This document shows positions 1-8,268 of a stretch of DNA of 64,000 nucleotides, piece by piece. The DNA comes from Bradyrhizobium sp. 141 (lineage in GTDB: Bacteria > Pseudomonadota > Alphaproteobacteria > Rhizobiales > Xanthobacteraceae). Each line of letters begins with the position of its first letter. The first letter of the stretch is position 1. The notes beneath the pieces were generated by a model that searched no databases, had not been told where the DNA came from, and worked only from the letters and a program-made list of their open reading frames with translations. Position numbers and translations under genes: made by a program. The stretch is from NCBI RefSeq assembly GCF_023074055.1, contig NZ_JADPKR010000115.1, positions 186,001 to 250,000 of the forward strand. Reading direction: 5' to 3'.

Positions 1-385
1 CAAAACCGAATCTGACCGTCGGATCCCCATGCGCCCCAAATACCACTTCGCCGGAAGCATACCCAACCCGCTATGGCTACGGGAGCGCTCTCCGGTCCTT
101 TGATCCGAAGCGGCCCACCACCGCGTCGGAAGCAGTAACGATAACGCAACCCGAACACGGCGGAAATGGGGAGCCCACAGCGATCCCGCCGGGATGGTAA
201 ACGGGACGTTCGCATTTTTCCGTTGTTCTACGGAGCGTTGGCGCCTGCGCTGTGCCACGGCTGGACATTCTGTTGCGCCAAATCCTCACTCCACCCCCAT
301 TGTCGCGCCGCTCACCGAAATTCTTTTGACTGTGCAAGGCCGCACGCGTTTTCTCGGATGCAAGGGCGGGATTTGGAATTTAACG
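1..385. other. Left-edge stretch without a supported gene
   Basis: A frame is open on the plus strand from the window edge (base 3) to a TAA at 198-200. Its third-position GC is only moderate for this genome and the peptide is not recognised, so it may be the tail of an unseen gene or chance. No start codon with a ribosome site, RNA gene or terminator is evident elsewhere in the stretch. Confidence 0.3.
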
Positions 386-475
386 ATGATCGAGACGGTT
401 TCGGCACTGATGGGTCTGGTAAGCGCGGGGATCTTCCTGGCCCATGCGTTTGAAGGTTACCGCACGAGGGCCTGA
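386..475 (+). CDS. Tiny predicted membrane protein (29 aa)
   Basis: The ATG opens a 29-residue peptide starting MIETVSALMGLVSAGIF. It has one hydrophobic segment (about residues 4-20) followed by a short polar, Arg-containing tail, so a single-pass inner-membrane miniprotein is likely. No clear Shine-Dalgarno is visible apart from a purine-rich stretch upstream. A longer in-frame extension starting near 194 looks like noise because its composition changes sharply. I do not recognise a function. It is followed by a second miniprotein of similar type at 577. Confidence 0.45.
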   Translation: MIETVSALMGLVSAGIFLAHAFEGYRTRA

Positions 476-576
476 GGCACTCGCGCGAACGGCAAGCATC
501 ACCTCTTTCAAGACGTCGCGTTCGGCGAATTTGATCGATCCGACCGAGCATCGAAGACGAGAGCGGCAGGTGTCCC

Positions 577-675
577 ATGCGCAACCATGACCTGGTATCT
601 GATGGCTTCCTGGCATTGACCGCCGGCGGCTTGGTCTTGCTCTGCTCGAGCCTCGTGGCACTGGCCTTCGCCTGA
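577..675 (+). CDS. Tiny predicted membrane protein (32 aa)
   Basis: A 32-residue peptide with a polar start (MRNHDLVSDG) and a single hydrophobic segment running to the C-terminus, ending in LALAF-type residues. A purine-rich GAGCGGCAGG lies 8-15 nt upstream of the ATG and can act as a ribosome site. The layout, a short polar head plus one membrane span, matches many unannotated miniproteins in Bradyrhizobium. Function unknown. The call rests on the start context and hydrophobicity only. Confidence 0.45.
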   Translation: MRNHDLVSDGFLALTAGGLVLLCSSLVALAFA

Positions 676-831
676 ACACGGCCACCGCTTTCCCGTTTTC
701 TAACCACAACTACACCGCGATGCAGCATCGCGATCCCTTTAGGATTGCCCTGCTCCCGTTTAGTTGATTGAATTTCTGCATTCGACGCCTCGACTCATTT
801 CAAGAGGCCATCACCAACGAAGGTGACGCAA

Positions 832-960
832 ATGCTTGCTGAGAAATTTTTCCTGGTTCTTGAATCCCTGATCCGTGGCGACCGCTCCTATCCCGACGGA
901 AGCCCCCGGGTCATCAGCACTTCCCCGCACATACCGGTGAAGCTGGCTGGTCAGAAATAG
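832..960 (+). CDS. Conserved Bradyrhizobium small protein (42 aa)
   Basis: A 42-residue protein beginning MLAEKFFLVLESLIRG and carrying a DGSPRVISTSPHIPVKL C-terminal motif. I recognise this as a small protein family found in many Bradyrhizobium copies (leucine-rich helix, then an SDGSP-type basic tail). AAGGTGA sits 5-11 nt before the ATG, a good Shine-Dalgarno. It has no known function. The N-terminal helix is amphipathic or hydrophobic enough for membrane association. It converges with the secreted-protein gene at 987-1277, the stop codons being 26 nt apart. Confidence 0.75.
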   Translation: MLAEKFFLVLESLIRGDRSYPDGSPRVISTSPHIPVKLAGQK

Positions 961-986
961 CCGCACCGTCAGGGGGCACGCGCCGC

Positions 987-1277
987 TCAGCGCAGGCCCA
1001 ACAGAGAACGGCGGTAGAAGCTCTCGCGGGCCTCGTTCTGGCAGACGAAGCTGCCGTCGAACCCCTGGCCGTACCGCTTCTGACCCTTGCGGTAGTAGAC
1101 CCCTTTCCTGAAATCGAGCCAGACCACCTTGTCGTGCGGACAATGACGCTGCGCCTGCGCCTCGTAGCGAAACGGGGTCAGCGGTGTCGCCGAGACCTCC
1201 GCGGAGCCGGCGCCAACCATGATCGCGCCGGCGAGCGCGATCCCGCTGGCCCATCTGCCGAAGTCGCCCCTACTCAC
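987..1277 (-). CDS. Hypothetical secreted protein, GTG start (96 aa)
   Basis: The 96-residue product has a hydrophobic N-terminal segment (about residues 9-25) ending in AEVSA, consistent with a Sec signal peptide. The mature domain has two cysteines (HCPHD and FVCQN) that could form a disulfide, and a WLDFRKGVYYRKGQ motif. I chose the GTG at 1277 because GGAGGCGGGGA lies just upstream; the in-frame extension further upstream to 1523 is Arg-rich and overlaps the divergent gene at 1438. It resembles small exported proteins of Bradyrhizobium of unknown role. Confidence 0.7.
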   Translation of the reverse strand: MSRGDFGRWASGIALAGAIMVGAGSAEVSATPLTPFRYEAQAQRHCPHDKVVWLDFRKGVYYRKGQKRYGQGFDGSFVCQNEARESFYRRSLLGLR

Positions 1278-1437
1278 TCCCCGCCTCCCGATCCGGGCCG
1301 TCGCACGATAGCCGCAAGGCACGCTAGCACGAAAGGACGCGATCCGCCGAAGGCGAGACGCGGGCCGCGTCTTCCACCGGCCATCTTGTCGGGTTAGATG
1401 AAAGCCAGATCGTTTCGATTGCGAGGATGCGGCCCGA

Positions 1438-2028
1438 ATGTCGGTTGAGCCTGGACCCCAATCCGAACTTGGCACCGAAGCCCGCCCGCCCTCGCCGCGC
1501 CTGGGCCTGCTGCCGATGATCATCTTCGGCTCGCGCTGGCTGCAGCTGCCGCTCTATCTCGGACTGATTGCGGCGCAATGCGTCTACATCGTGCTGTTCC
1601 TGAAAGAGCTCTGGCACCTCTCCTGGCACGCGATCGATCTCACCGAGCAACAGATCATGATGAGCGTGCTCGCGCTGATCGACGTCGTGATGATCTCGAA
1701 CCTGCTCGTGATGGTGATCGTCGGCGGCTACGAGACGTTCGTCTCGCGGCTCGACCTCCAGGGCCACCCCGACGAGCCGGAATGGCTCGGCCACGTCAAT
1801 GCAAGCGTGCTGAAGATCAAGCTCGCCATGGCCATCATCGGCATCTCCTCGATCGCGCTGCTGCGCACCTTCATCGAGGCCGGCAATCTCGGCTCGAACC
1901 GCGCCGGCTTCACCGAGACCGGCGTGATGTGGCAGGTGCTGATTCACATCACTTTCATTCTCTCGGCGATCGGCATCGCTTATGTCGACAAGCTCAGCGA
2001 TTCCGGAATGCGCAGGCACGCCGAGTGA
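1438..2028 (+). CDS. UPF0114 (YqhA-type) integral membrane protein
   Basis: A 196-residue protein with the UPF0114 layout: a short cytoplasmic head, then hydrophobic segments at about residues 30-53, 72-97, 125-146 and 163-183. The core includes ALIDVVMISNLLVMVIVGGY followed by ETFVSRLD, typical of the family. Members are four-helix inner-membrane proteins of unknown biochemical role. The gene stands alone, divergent from the gene at 987-1277 and converging with the zeta-subunit gene, whose stop is 16 nt away. The family call is firm; function is not known. Confidence 0.85.
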   Translation: MSVEPGPQSELGTEARPPSPRLGLLPMIIFGSRWLQLPLYLGLIAAQCVYIVLFLKELWHLSWHAIDLTEQQIMMSVLALIDVVMISNLLVMVIVGGYETFVSRLDLQGHPDEPEWLGHVNASVLKIKLAMAIIGISSIALLRTFIEAGNLGSNRAGFTETGVMWQVLIHITFILSAIGIAYVDKLSDSGMRRHAE

Positions 2029-2043
2029 AGCCTGAGGGCCGCT

Positions 2044-2361
2044 TCACCTCTCGGTCTCGAGCTGCTGCATGACCTGATGCAGGCATTCCTGAAGCTTGGC
2101 CGCGACCTGCTCGCGCGCAAGGCCCGTGCCGGCAAGATCCTCCGACACCTTGTTCAGCACCTCGTCCATCGTCCGGTTTTCCAGATGGTCCGTCACCAGC
2201 GTCGTTGCATAGCTTGCCGCCGCATCGCCGCTGAGGCCGAGCCGGCTTGCGGCCCAGAGACCGAGCAGCTTGTTGGACCGGACGGTGGCCTTGAACATGA
2301 GTTCCTCGTCGTGGACGAATTTGGCCTCGAAGCCCTGCTCGCGCTTGTCGAACGTGGTCAT
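2044..2361 (-). CDS. DUF1476 protein, zeta-type F1FO-ATP synthase inhibitor
   Basis: The 105-residue, mostly helical protein begins MTTFDKREQGFEAKFVHDEE, the hallmark of DUF1476. Family members include the zeta subunit of Paracoccus denitrificans, which blocks ATP hydrolysis by F1FO-ATP synthase through its N-terminal region. A four-helix core (KLLGLWAASRLGLSG and onward) and a C-terminal HQVMQQLETER are also typical. The start at 2361 is preceded by GGAG with 6 nt spacing; an in-frame ATG 12 nt upstream is less well placed. It is monocistronic here and not linked to atp genes. Its inhibitory strength in this genus cannot be read from sequence. Confidence 0.85.
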   Translation of the reverse strand: MTTFDKREQGFEAKFVHDEELMFKATVRSNKLLGLWAASRLGLSGDAAASYATTLVTDHLENRTMDEVLNKVSEDLAGTGLAREQVAAKLQECLHQVMQQLETER

Positions 2362-2613
2362 GGTCAGCTCCATTGCGCTTTCGCTGATGAGGGTCGGACT
2401 GGCTGGTAAACGTCTCCGTGGTTCACGCTGGTTTAGGACGATTTGAAGCTTCCGGCGGAAGCCAAACGCCGTCAAGCCTGCCGTGCCCCCGGCCCGGTCG
2501 CGTGCATGGCTCGCACAAGCCCGGCGCCAGCCAACTCGGCTAGGTGGAGATTGTTTACGATTCATTAAGCAGACTCAGCGCCGCATGGCTTGGGGCACAC
2601 CGAGAGCTGACGC

Positions 2614-2838
2614 ATGAACAAAGAGCTGCGGGAGTTTCGACGGCTTGAACGGGTCTGCCTGGAGCAGGCCGCCCTCTCCACCATGGACCTGACGCGAACC
2701 GGGCTGCTCAAGGTCGCCGAGGACTGTCGCATCGCAGCCGAAGCGATCGAGGCGCGATTGCCCCGCGGACCCTTCGTGGGGGCCGTCCAGGCGCTCGTCC
2801 TGGCCTTGAGCGCAACGCGGATGTCGAACCGGCATTAG
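2614..2838 (+). CDS. Hypothetical small helical protein (74 aa)
   Basis: The 74-residue product starts MNKELREFRRLERVCLEQAA and is dominated by Ala, Leu, Glu and Arg, predicting two or three helices. It contains RLPRGPFVGAVQALVLALS near the C-terminus. GAGAGCTGACGC before the ATG gives a plausible ribosome site. The codon pattern is typical of the surrounding genome. I recognise it only as a conserved type of small Bradyrhizobium protein with no assigned role. Confidence 0.6.
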   Translation: MNKELREFRRLERVCLEQAALSTMDLTRTGLLKVAEDCRIAAEAIEARLPRGPFVGAVQALVLALSATRMSNRH

Positions 2839-2894
2839 CCGTCCATCGACCGGAAGATCGCCTCAGAAGAATTGCTGGCGGAAGCCGCGCGAGA

Positions 2895-3086
2895 TCAGTC
2901 TTTTGCCGCCGCGGCCTCGCGTGCGAGGCGCTCGGCCCTCAGCCGCTCCTTGTTGGCGTAAAACGCCTTCTGCGCCACTTCATGGTCGCGCATGGCCTTT
3001 TCGGCCTCGATCCGGCGTGCCGCATCGCGCGCCTGGCGCTGTTCGGGGGTCAGGGGTTTGCGTCGGAAGGAAAGGTCTTCAGTCAT
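2895..3086 (-). CDS. Small charged helical protein (63 aa)
   Basis: A 63-residue, highly charged protein beginning MTEDLSFRRKPLTPEQRQAR and ending in a long Ala/Arg/Glu helix, suggesting one or two amphipathic helices or a short coiled coil. No signal peptide or membrane segment. The ATG at 3086 is preferred over upstream in-frame starts because the extension turns Cys/Pro-rich and unlike the core. It faces the gene at 2614-2838, 57 nt away end to end. Function unknown; the composition resembles small cytosolic accessory proteins of rhizobia. Confidence 0.65.
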   Translation of the reverse strand: MTEDLSFRRKPLTPEQRQARDAARRIEAEKAMRDHEVAQKAFYANKERLRAERLAREAAAAKD

Positions 3087-3411
3087 GCCGAGAGAACGCA
3101 GCGGCGAGGAAAAAGTTCCGCATGCCCCGCCGAGGGGCGCAGGGGGCCGCCCCAACAATTTGCGAAAACAACCCCATGCACAGTAGCCAAGCCATTCTGT
3201 GGCAAGGACTTTTCTATCATGCGCTTGAGGCGGTTGACCCTCGGGCAAACCAGTGGCGGGCGCAGCGATGATTGCCACGACCGTCGACAGGACAACGCAA
3301 CATGGCAATGCTTGAGCAAACAAGTTCAATCGGACCCGACAGGTGCTCGCCGCCGGCAAATAGTGGTAATTGCAACTCATTGATCGCCGCAGCCGACTTT
3401 TAGGGTATGTC
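3087..3411. other. Intergenic stretch, nothing firm
   Basis: This 325-nt gap between divergent genes is less GC-rich than its surroundings. It holds only short open frames, the best being a 31-codon one at 3178-3273 with no ribosome site, and no strong hairpin or terminator. It presumably carries the promoters of the flanking genes. Confidence 0.4.
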
Positions 3412-3865
3412 ATGCGCTATCGTGTCCTCCTCTCGACGCTTCTTTTGGCATCTGCTGGTTCGCCGTCGTCGTCCGTCGCAGAGCCGGTGCCCGTCAATCC
3501 GAATAAGCCGCGAGACGCGAATTCCTGGTACGCGACCAGCCTAAAATGCCCTCGGGGTGCCAAACGGCGTTCTAGAATTTTCAATGAGGACACCAGCAGG
3601 TGCGCTGTCCAAAATTTGGGTGGACTACTCGAACGCTGAACCAGCCAAGGTCAAGATGCTCGTCTGGCCTTCTGACGGCGCCGCTGTGGAAACCGCAGTG
3701 GACGCGGCCTTAACTTCCGATTTGGATGATAAGAGGAGCGCAGCAGTGAGAAGTATTCGCCGTTACACTGACCGAGTTTTTGATGAGGTTTGCTTGGGAA
3801 GTAGCGCCAACAAGAGGCAATACGACACGATTTTGACCGAGAATCGGACCTTCCTGAAGGAGTAG
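3412..3865 (+). pseudogene. Secreted protein gene split by a frameshift
   Basis: Frame 1 from ATG 3412 encodes a good signal peptide (MRYRVLLSTLLLASAG) and a mature start through about residue 48, then turns Arg-rich and stops at 3639. A second frame beginning around 3545-3557 then carries a well-behaved sequence (VPNGVLEFSMRTPAG, then LSKIWVDYSN and TDRVFDEVCLG) to a stop at 3865. Neither half looks complete alone: the first has a leader and no domain, the second has a domain and no leader. A single-base change between about 3540 and 3560 would join them into a protein of about 150 residues. I infer a frameshift mutation or a sequencing error. Function unknown. Confidence 0.5.
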
Positions 3866-3972
3866 AACTCTCTCGGTTGGCAGGCTGCGCCCCATCACCG
3901 GCTCGGCTTGGCCGTAGGCGTCGGTGGCTGAGAGACCCGTTGTGCTCCCGCCTGCAAGGCAGAGGAGCGCCG

Positions 3973-4164
3973 ATGTCCCAGGCGTCTAACCACGAACATA
4001 TCAATTTTCGTCGCCGTCTTGCTTCTCGCGACGCGAAGTTGGTTGCTCGATCCCACGATATCCTTTGGCATTCCCTTGAGCTGCTGCGCAAGCCGACGCC
4101 GTTGACCTTTCTTGGAAAACAGCGTGAGCCGGACAAACGACAGCCGGACGATCCACCAACCTGA
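3973..4164 (+). CDS. Small conserved rhizobial protein (63 aa)
   Basis: The 63-residue protein has the pattern RRLASRDAKLVARSHDILWH followed by SLELLRKPTPLTFLGKQ. I recognise this as a small Bradyrhizobium family in which two helices lead to a conserved P-x-TFLG(R/K) tail. AGAGGAG ends 6 nt before the ATG, a strong Shine-Dalgarno that fixes the start. A longer reading from 3877 adds an unrelated Arg-rich segment and is rejected. It is cytosolic and of unknown function. It converges with the endonuclease-like gene ending at 4213. Confidence 0.65.
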   Translation: MSQASNHEHINFRRRLASRDAKLVARSHDILWHSLELLRKPTPLTFLGKQREPDKRQPDDPPT

Positions 4165-4212
4165 AGGGAGTGGACGCCTAATTGATCGAAGCTGGTCCGT
4201 CCTTCGAAAATA

Positions 4213-4887
4213 CTAGATCTCAATGTCTGCAATGACAGGCAAATGGTCCGAATAGGCCCTCGCCTCTGCGTCGGTCCAGACTTTCCGGATCCGGCTGTCG
4301 GACGTTGCATAGATCCGGTCAAGCCGCATGAGAGGCAAGCGCGACGGGAAAGTTCGCAGCCGCGTACGGTTTGGGCAGACTTGCGCGAGCACGCGCCGCA
4401 CCGATTTGACCCAGAACCAATCGTTGAAATCGCCGAGGACGACGGTCCTTGCCGGCTCCACCAGGCTCACCAGAGTCCGTGCTTGCGCATGGCGTTCGTG
4501 GATGCTGAGGCCAAGATGCGTGGCCACCACACGCACGTCGCCGGTAGGCGTCAGCAAATCCGTCGCAATCGCTCGGCGCGGCTCCCGCTCACGATACGAC
4601 ACGTCGACGATCTCGGGTACGCCGGAGAATGGAAAGCGGCTCAGGAGCATCTGACCGTAGTCGCCGTCCGCTGTGACGATCGACTTGGCGTGAACACCGT
4701 GATCGCCGACGACACTCGCCAGCTTCGCAAACGGATCTTCTAATCGCGATCGCGAATCCACCTCCTGAAGCGCGACGACATCGGGGGCCCATTTCCGAAC
4801 GATGGAACAGATGCCCTCCAGATCGAACTTCGGATTGAGATTGAACGTGCCATGCACATTCCACGTCATGAACCGCATCGGCGCCAT
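4213..4887 (-). CDS. Endonuclease/exonuclease/phosphatase family protein
   Basis: The 224-residue protein has the catalytic pattern of the EEP fold: N10 in FMTWNVHG, E42 in ALQEVDS, D153 and N155 in LGDFNDW, and D214-H215 in SDHLPV. Members hydrolyse phosphodiester bonds in nucleic acids or phospholipid head groups using Mg2+. There is no signal peptide, so the enzyme is cytoplasmic. The ATG overlaps the TGA of the upstream phospholipase D gene (TGATG), implying translational coupling. That pairing is common in bacteria and suggests a shared role in phospholipid turnover rather than DNA repair, though the substrate cannot be read from sequence. Confidence 0.85.
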   Translation of the reverse strand: MAPMRFMTWNVHGTFNLNPKFDLEGICSIVRKWAPDVVALQEVDSRSRLEDPFAKLASVVGDHGVHAKSIVTADGDYGQMLLSRFPFSGVPEIVDVSYREREPRRAIATDLLTPTGDVRVVATHLGLSIHERHAQARTLVSLVEPARTVVLGDFNDWFWVKSVRRVLAQVCPNRTRLRTFPSRLPLMRLDRIYATSDSRIRKVWTDAEARAYSDHLPVIADIEI

Positions 4888-6920
4888 CAGCGCCTCCCGG
4901 CGAGCCAGGTCGCGACGAATTGCGCGCCTGCGCAGATCGCGACCCAGCCCAGGAACGCCAGTACGAGCAGCAATATGTTGGTCCAGGATGCATTCCTGGC
5001 CAGATCTGCGATCTGAGCCCCCAGAACGGCCATGGCGAGAATCCCGGGCGTCATGCCCAGCAGAGTTCCGGCCAGGAAATCGCGCAGAGGCAGCGTGCTC
5101 GCACCAGCCACCACGTTCACCACCGAGAACGGCGCGATGGGAATCATCCGGATCACGACGACAGCCAGAATGCCCTTGCCGACGACACGTTCCTGGATGC
5201 GCGCGGCACGCCGCCCCAGCAAACGCTGGAGGCGTTCGCGGCCGAGGGCCCGTCCGATCGCAAAAAGGATGAGAGCGCTGAGCAAGACGCCCACCATGGC
5301 GGTGACGAAGCCCAGCCATGGTCCGAGTGCGGCGGCAGTTGCCGCAATGAGCACGAGAACCGGAAACACGACCAGCCCGCCCACCACAAAAGCTGCGATC
5401 GCGAATGGCGGCCCCCAGACCGACTGCGCGTAGGCAGACAGGAGCGTCGAAATACGGCCCGCATCGGCGAAATGGCTCAAGGATGTGTACGACCACGCCA
5501 TCGCCAGTCCAAACAGCGCCACCGCTATCGAAACGATCCCGATGATCGTCTTCGTGTTCCACATGCGAGATGCCGCCCGCTCCAGATGAAGAGGCCGTTC
5601 AGGATCCGCAACCGGCTGGACCATCGTGGCCAGTGCGCTGGTCAGGACCGAGCACTCCACGTCGCGCAGGGCCTTCGCCCCGTCGGCGCCCGACACCTCA
5701 TCCAACTGCGTAAAAAGACGATCCTCGTTTTGTGCGACGGCCTGTTCGTCGACACCGCAAAAATGGGCGATCAGGCGACGGCGGACCGACGCGATGAAAT
5801 CCCGATGCTCGTCGAGTGCGGCTTCAAAGATGAGGTCACATTCGCTGTCGGCGCCCATCGAGCGGTTGTTCAGGTTCGCCGAACCAATCCTCAGGATCCG
5901 GTCATCGACGATCATGAGCTTGCTGTGCACCATCACGGCAGCTTCGGTGTCCCCGCTGCGTGAGACCGGGTAGACGAAGCGGATACGATCCGCGACGCCG
6001 GCCGCGCTGAAGCAGCCGATGAAGGCGCCCCGGCCGTTCTGCATGGCCTGGGATTCCACCCACGAGGAATGCAGCCTGGGCGTGACAACGAGAACCCGAA
6101 GCATGGGCACGCGACGCATCTGCTCCGCCAATTCACGTGCGATCTTGGTGGCGCTGGTAAACTGATTTTCGATGTAGACGAAGCGCGACGCGGACCGGAT
6201 CGCTGCGATCAACGAGCGTTCGACCTCCCTGATCGTCGAACCTGCAGGACAGACCACCTCGGTCCTGGCGATCCCCACCGGCAAGTGCTCCACTTCGACC
6301 GGCACGTTCGCCGGCCACCGGATGCTCTTCTGTGCGCGCCGATCATGAACCTGTTGGCCTGCCGCACGCCAGCGCTCCTCCGCGAGCTCGAACAGCCGCG
6401 CCGCAGCGTCTCCGTCGACCATGCATTGAACATCATGAAACGGCGGATATGGCTTACCCCCGGGGTCGCAGCGCAATGCGTGATCGGCGCGATGGTCACT
6501 CGTGTCCCAGCGCCTGATGGTCAGATCGAGCCCGCCGACGAACGCCAGTGAACCATCGACACAGACGATCTTCTGGTGTTGGGCCGAGCCAAACGGAAGC
6601 GTGGAATCCAGATGAAATCGGAGGCGACCATCAGTCTCGGCGGTGAATTTTCCCGCAGAATTCCATTCCCTTTCGGAGGCATAAAACGAGACGAAGTCCC
6701 AGACGAGAATGTTGATCTGCAAGGCGGGACGCCGTTGAACCAGCGCGCGCAAAAATAGGCCAAGCTGTTCCGGCAAGCCGTCATCCGCCTGTCCGGAATC
6801 TCCGACCAGCCTGGTCTCACTATGGATATCCCATCCGATGATGTAGACGAGATCCTGCGCCTGCAGCAGCGCGTCCCGCAGGGCCGCGAAATAAGCGGCA
6901 GCATCGTTCAGAACCGCCAC
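4887..6920 (-). CDS. Phospholipase D-like protein fused to a VTT membrane domain
   Basis: Residues 1-430 carry two HKD motifs, HQKIVCVDGS (H115, K117, D122) and HSKLMIVDDR (H332, K334, D339), the duplicated active site of phospholipase D and cardiolipin synthase enzymes. Residues about 455-677 hold several hydrophobic segments with FVVGGLVVFPVLVLIA and RMIPIAPFSVVNVVAG, typical of VTT/DedA-like (SNARE-associated, TVP38) domains that handle lipids in the membrane. The fusion and the coupled EEP gene point to phospholipid hydrolysis or transfer. The GTG at 6920 is the first standard start. Family-like sequence (IPRDTVWRRCKARR) continues in frame upstream to about 6986 without ATG, GTG or TTG, so the true start is uncertain (a CTG at 6986 is possible). 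Confidence 0.88.
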   Translation of the reverse strand: MAVLNDAAAYFAALRDALLQAQDLVYIIGWDIHSETRLVGDSGQADDGLPEQLGLFLRALVQRRPALQINILVWDFVSFYASEREWNSAGKFTAETDGRLRFHLDSTLPFGSAQHQKIVCVDGSLAFVGGLDLTIRRWDTSDHRADHALRCDPGGKPYPPFHDVQCMVDGDAAARLFELAEERWRAAGQQVHDRRAQKSIRWPANVPVEVEHLPVGIARTEVVCPAGSTIREVERSLIAAIRSASRFVYIENQFTSATKIARELAEQMRRVPMLRVLVVTPRLHSSWVESQAMQNGRGAFIGCFSAAGVADRIRFVYPVSRSGDTEAAVMVHSKLMIVDDRILRIGSANLNNRSMGADSECDLIFEAALDEHRDFIASVRRRLIAHFCGVDEQAVAQNEDRLFTQLDEVSGADGAKALRDVECSVLTSALATMVQPVADPERPLHLERAASRMWNTKTIIGIVSIAVALFGLAMAWSYTSLSHFADAGRISTLLSAYAQSVWGPPFAIAAFVVGGLVVFPVLVLIAATAAALGPWLGFVTAMVGVLLSALILFAIGRALGRERLQRLLGRRAARIQERVVGKGILAVVVIRMIPIAPFSVVNVVAGASTLPLRDFLAGTLLGMTPGILAMAVLGAQIADLARNASWTNILLLVLAFLGWVAICAGAQFVATWLAGRR

Positions 6921-7123
6921 GCGCCGCGCCTTGCACCGCCGCCAGACGGTGTCGCGGGGGATCAGGGTCGATGAGCTCTGAAGCAGGTGGACCTCGCAAT
7001 TCGCATTCGCGGCTCAACGCGTTGAATGCGCAAGGTGTTCCACGTCTTCAGGACCGGGAAGACTGTTCAGCGTGTGCGGATGCCGGCGCCTTGGCGCTCG
7101 CTCGGCACAGTCGCCGATTGCCG

Positions 7124-7420
7124 CTATTTTGTTCGGACAGTCTGTGCGCCGGCGCCCCTCAGGACGTCGGCGATCTTCTCAGGAGCGTCGCCGTGAAAGT
7201 CCACGGAGACCTCGATCAGACCTTCCAACTTCTGCCGGCCGTCCGGCGCCGGCGCGGATTTGGCGTCGCTACCTGCCGGCCGTGTCCCCGCGCTGTTCGC
7301 GCCGCCGGCGGGCTGAACGAAGACGTCGCTGCGCGGCACGCCGCATTCCTGCACGACGTGCTCAACCGCAAGCTCGGCGCCGCGGCGCGTGTCGAATTCT
7401 CCGATGATCGTACTTTCCAA
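7124..7420 (-). CDS. Hypothetical protein, TTG start (98 aa)
   Basis: The 98-residue protein begins LESTIIGEFDTRRGAELAVE and contains VVQECGVPRSDVFVQPAGG, a Gly/Ala/Pro-rich linker, then IEVSVDFHGDAPEKIADVL. This is a two-part alpha/beta layout found in many rhizobia: a short ferredoxin-like half, a variable linker, a second half. GGGAG lies 7 nt upstream of the TTG at 7420, which decides the start over the in-frame TTG at 7456. It is cytosolic and of unknown role. It lies upstream of the phospholipase D gene with about 200 nt between. Confidence 0.7.
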   Translation of the reverse strand: MESTIIGEFDTRRGAELAVEHVVQECGVPRSDVFVQPAGGANSAGTRPAGSDAKSAPAPDGRQKLEGLIEVSVDFHGDAPEKIADVLRGAGAQTVRTK

Positions 7421-7529
7421 GGGCGCACTCCCGTGGGTGGATGAGAGTGCGAACAACGGGCCAGCAAGAGCCAGGTTCCTGTGGCTTGGCGGGCTGCAGC
7501 TCAGATCGGACGGCTGTCCGCGCTGGACG

Positions 7530-7634
7530 TCAGAACCTGATCATCCCGAACAGGAAGAGCAGCGCCACAGTTATCAGACCGGAGATCAGCAGCGAACCGA
7601 GACACCCGAGCCGGTTCGAGAAGAAGAAAAACAT
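7530..7634 (-). CDS. Tiny membrane protein (34 aa)
   Basis: A 34-residue product, MFFFFSNRLGCLGSLLISG and onward, that is hydrophobic almost throughout and ends in FLFGMIRF. It fits a single transmembrane helix with an aromatic anchor. I recognise similar MFFFFSNRLGC proteins in several Bradyrhizobium genomes. The ribosome site is weak (GGGCAACGC). It lies 110 nt upstream of the 98-aa gene on the same strand and could be co-transcribed. Function unknown; families of this size are often regulators of membrane complexes, but nothing here shows that. Confidence 0.6.
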   Translation of the reverse strand: MFFFFSNRLGCLGSLLISGLITVALLFLFGMIRF

Positions 7635-7769
7635 GCGTTGCCCGCTGTGAAGCTTCGTGCGGGCTAATTTTTCAGATTCGATAGCGTTCCTGATGCGATC
7701 TTGTTTGGACCGGTGTTTTTCCGGAATCGACGGGTAAGAACCAATCCTCGAGCGCGACGTTGAGATCCG

Positions 7770-7976
7770 ATGTCCGACGCTTTTGACTACTTCCGAGCAC
7801 ACGCGGTCCGAGCCCTTTGCAAGGCCCGGGCGATGCCGCGCGGACGAACGAAGCATCTCCAAACCGTGGTGGCGCGGATCTACCATCTGCTCACCAAGGA
7901 GTCCGCCTACGGGCCGAACCTGCAGCACATGGATGATTTCCGGGCAGCCCGGAAGCTCGAGAAGTCGATCGACTGA
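7770..7976 (+). CDS. Conserved Bradyrhizobium protein (68 aa)
   Basis: The 68-residue protein reads MSDAFDYFRAHAVRALCKAR and ends in DDFRAARKLEKSID, with a central HLQTVVARIYHLLTKE helix. This is a family I recognise as common in Bradyrhizobium: all-helical, basic in the middle, conserved at both ends. No signal peptide or membrane segment. It is divergent from the miniprotein gene at 7530-7634. No function is known; the basic central helix could contact nucleic acid, which is only a suggestion. Confidence 0.75.
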   Translation: MSDAFDYFRAHAVRALCKARAMPRGRTKHLQTVVARIYHLLTKESAYGPNLQHMDDFRAARKLEKSID

Positions 7977-8268
7977 ACTGACGTTGGAGCAGCTTCAGCA
8001 AGGCTGCCGGCGATTCGCGCTGGCGGGCCGCCGTGGCCTTCGCATTTGGTGTCGGTGCGGAGCTTCGCCGCTAGGAGGCTCCCGTGACCGGCGCCCGCTG
8101 GTAGCCAATATCTCGGTCAAAGTCCGGCCGGCTCACAAGAGGCGGGTTTTGCCACTGTCGGTTAGAATCGGGAGCAGCTGTAAAAACCCTTCCACTCAAC
8201 CCACGTCTCGTTGCCGTCCTCGTCTACTAACTCCAAGCTTTCAACCCATCTGTGAGTCGGGGGAATTC

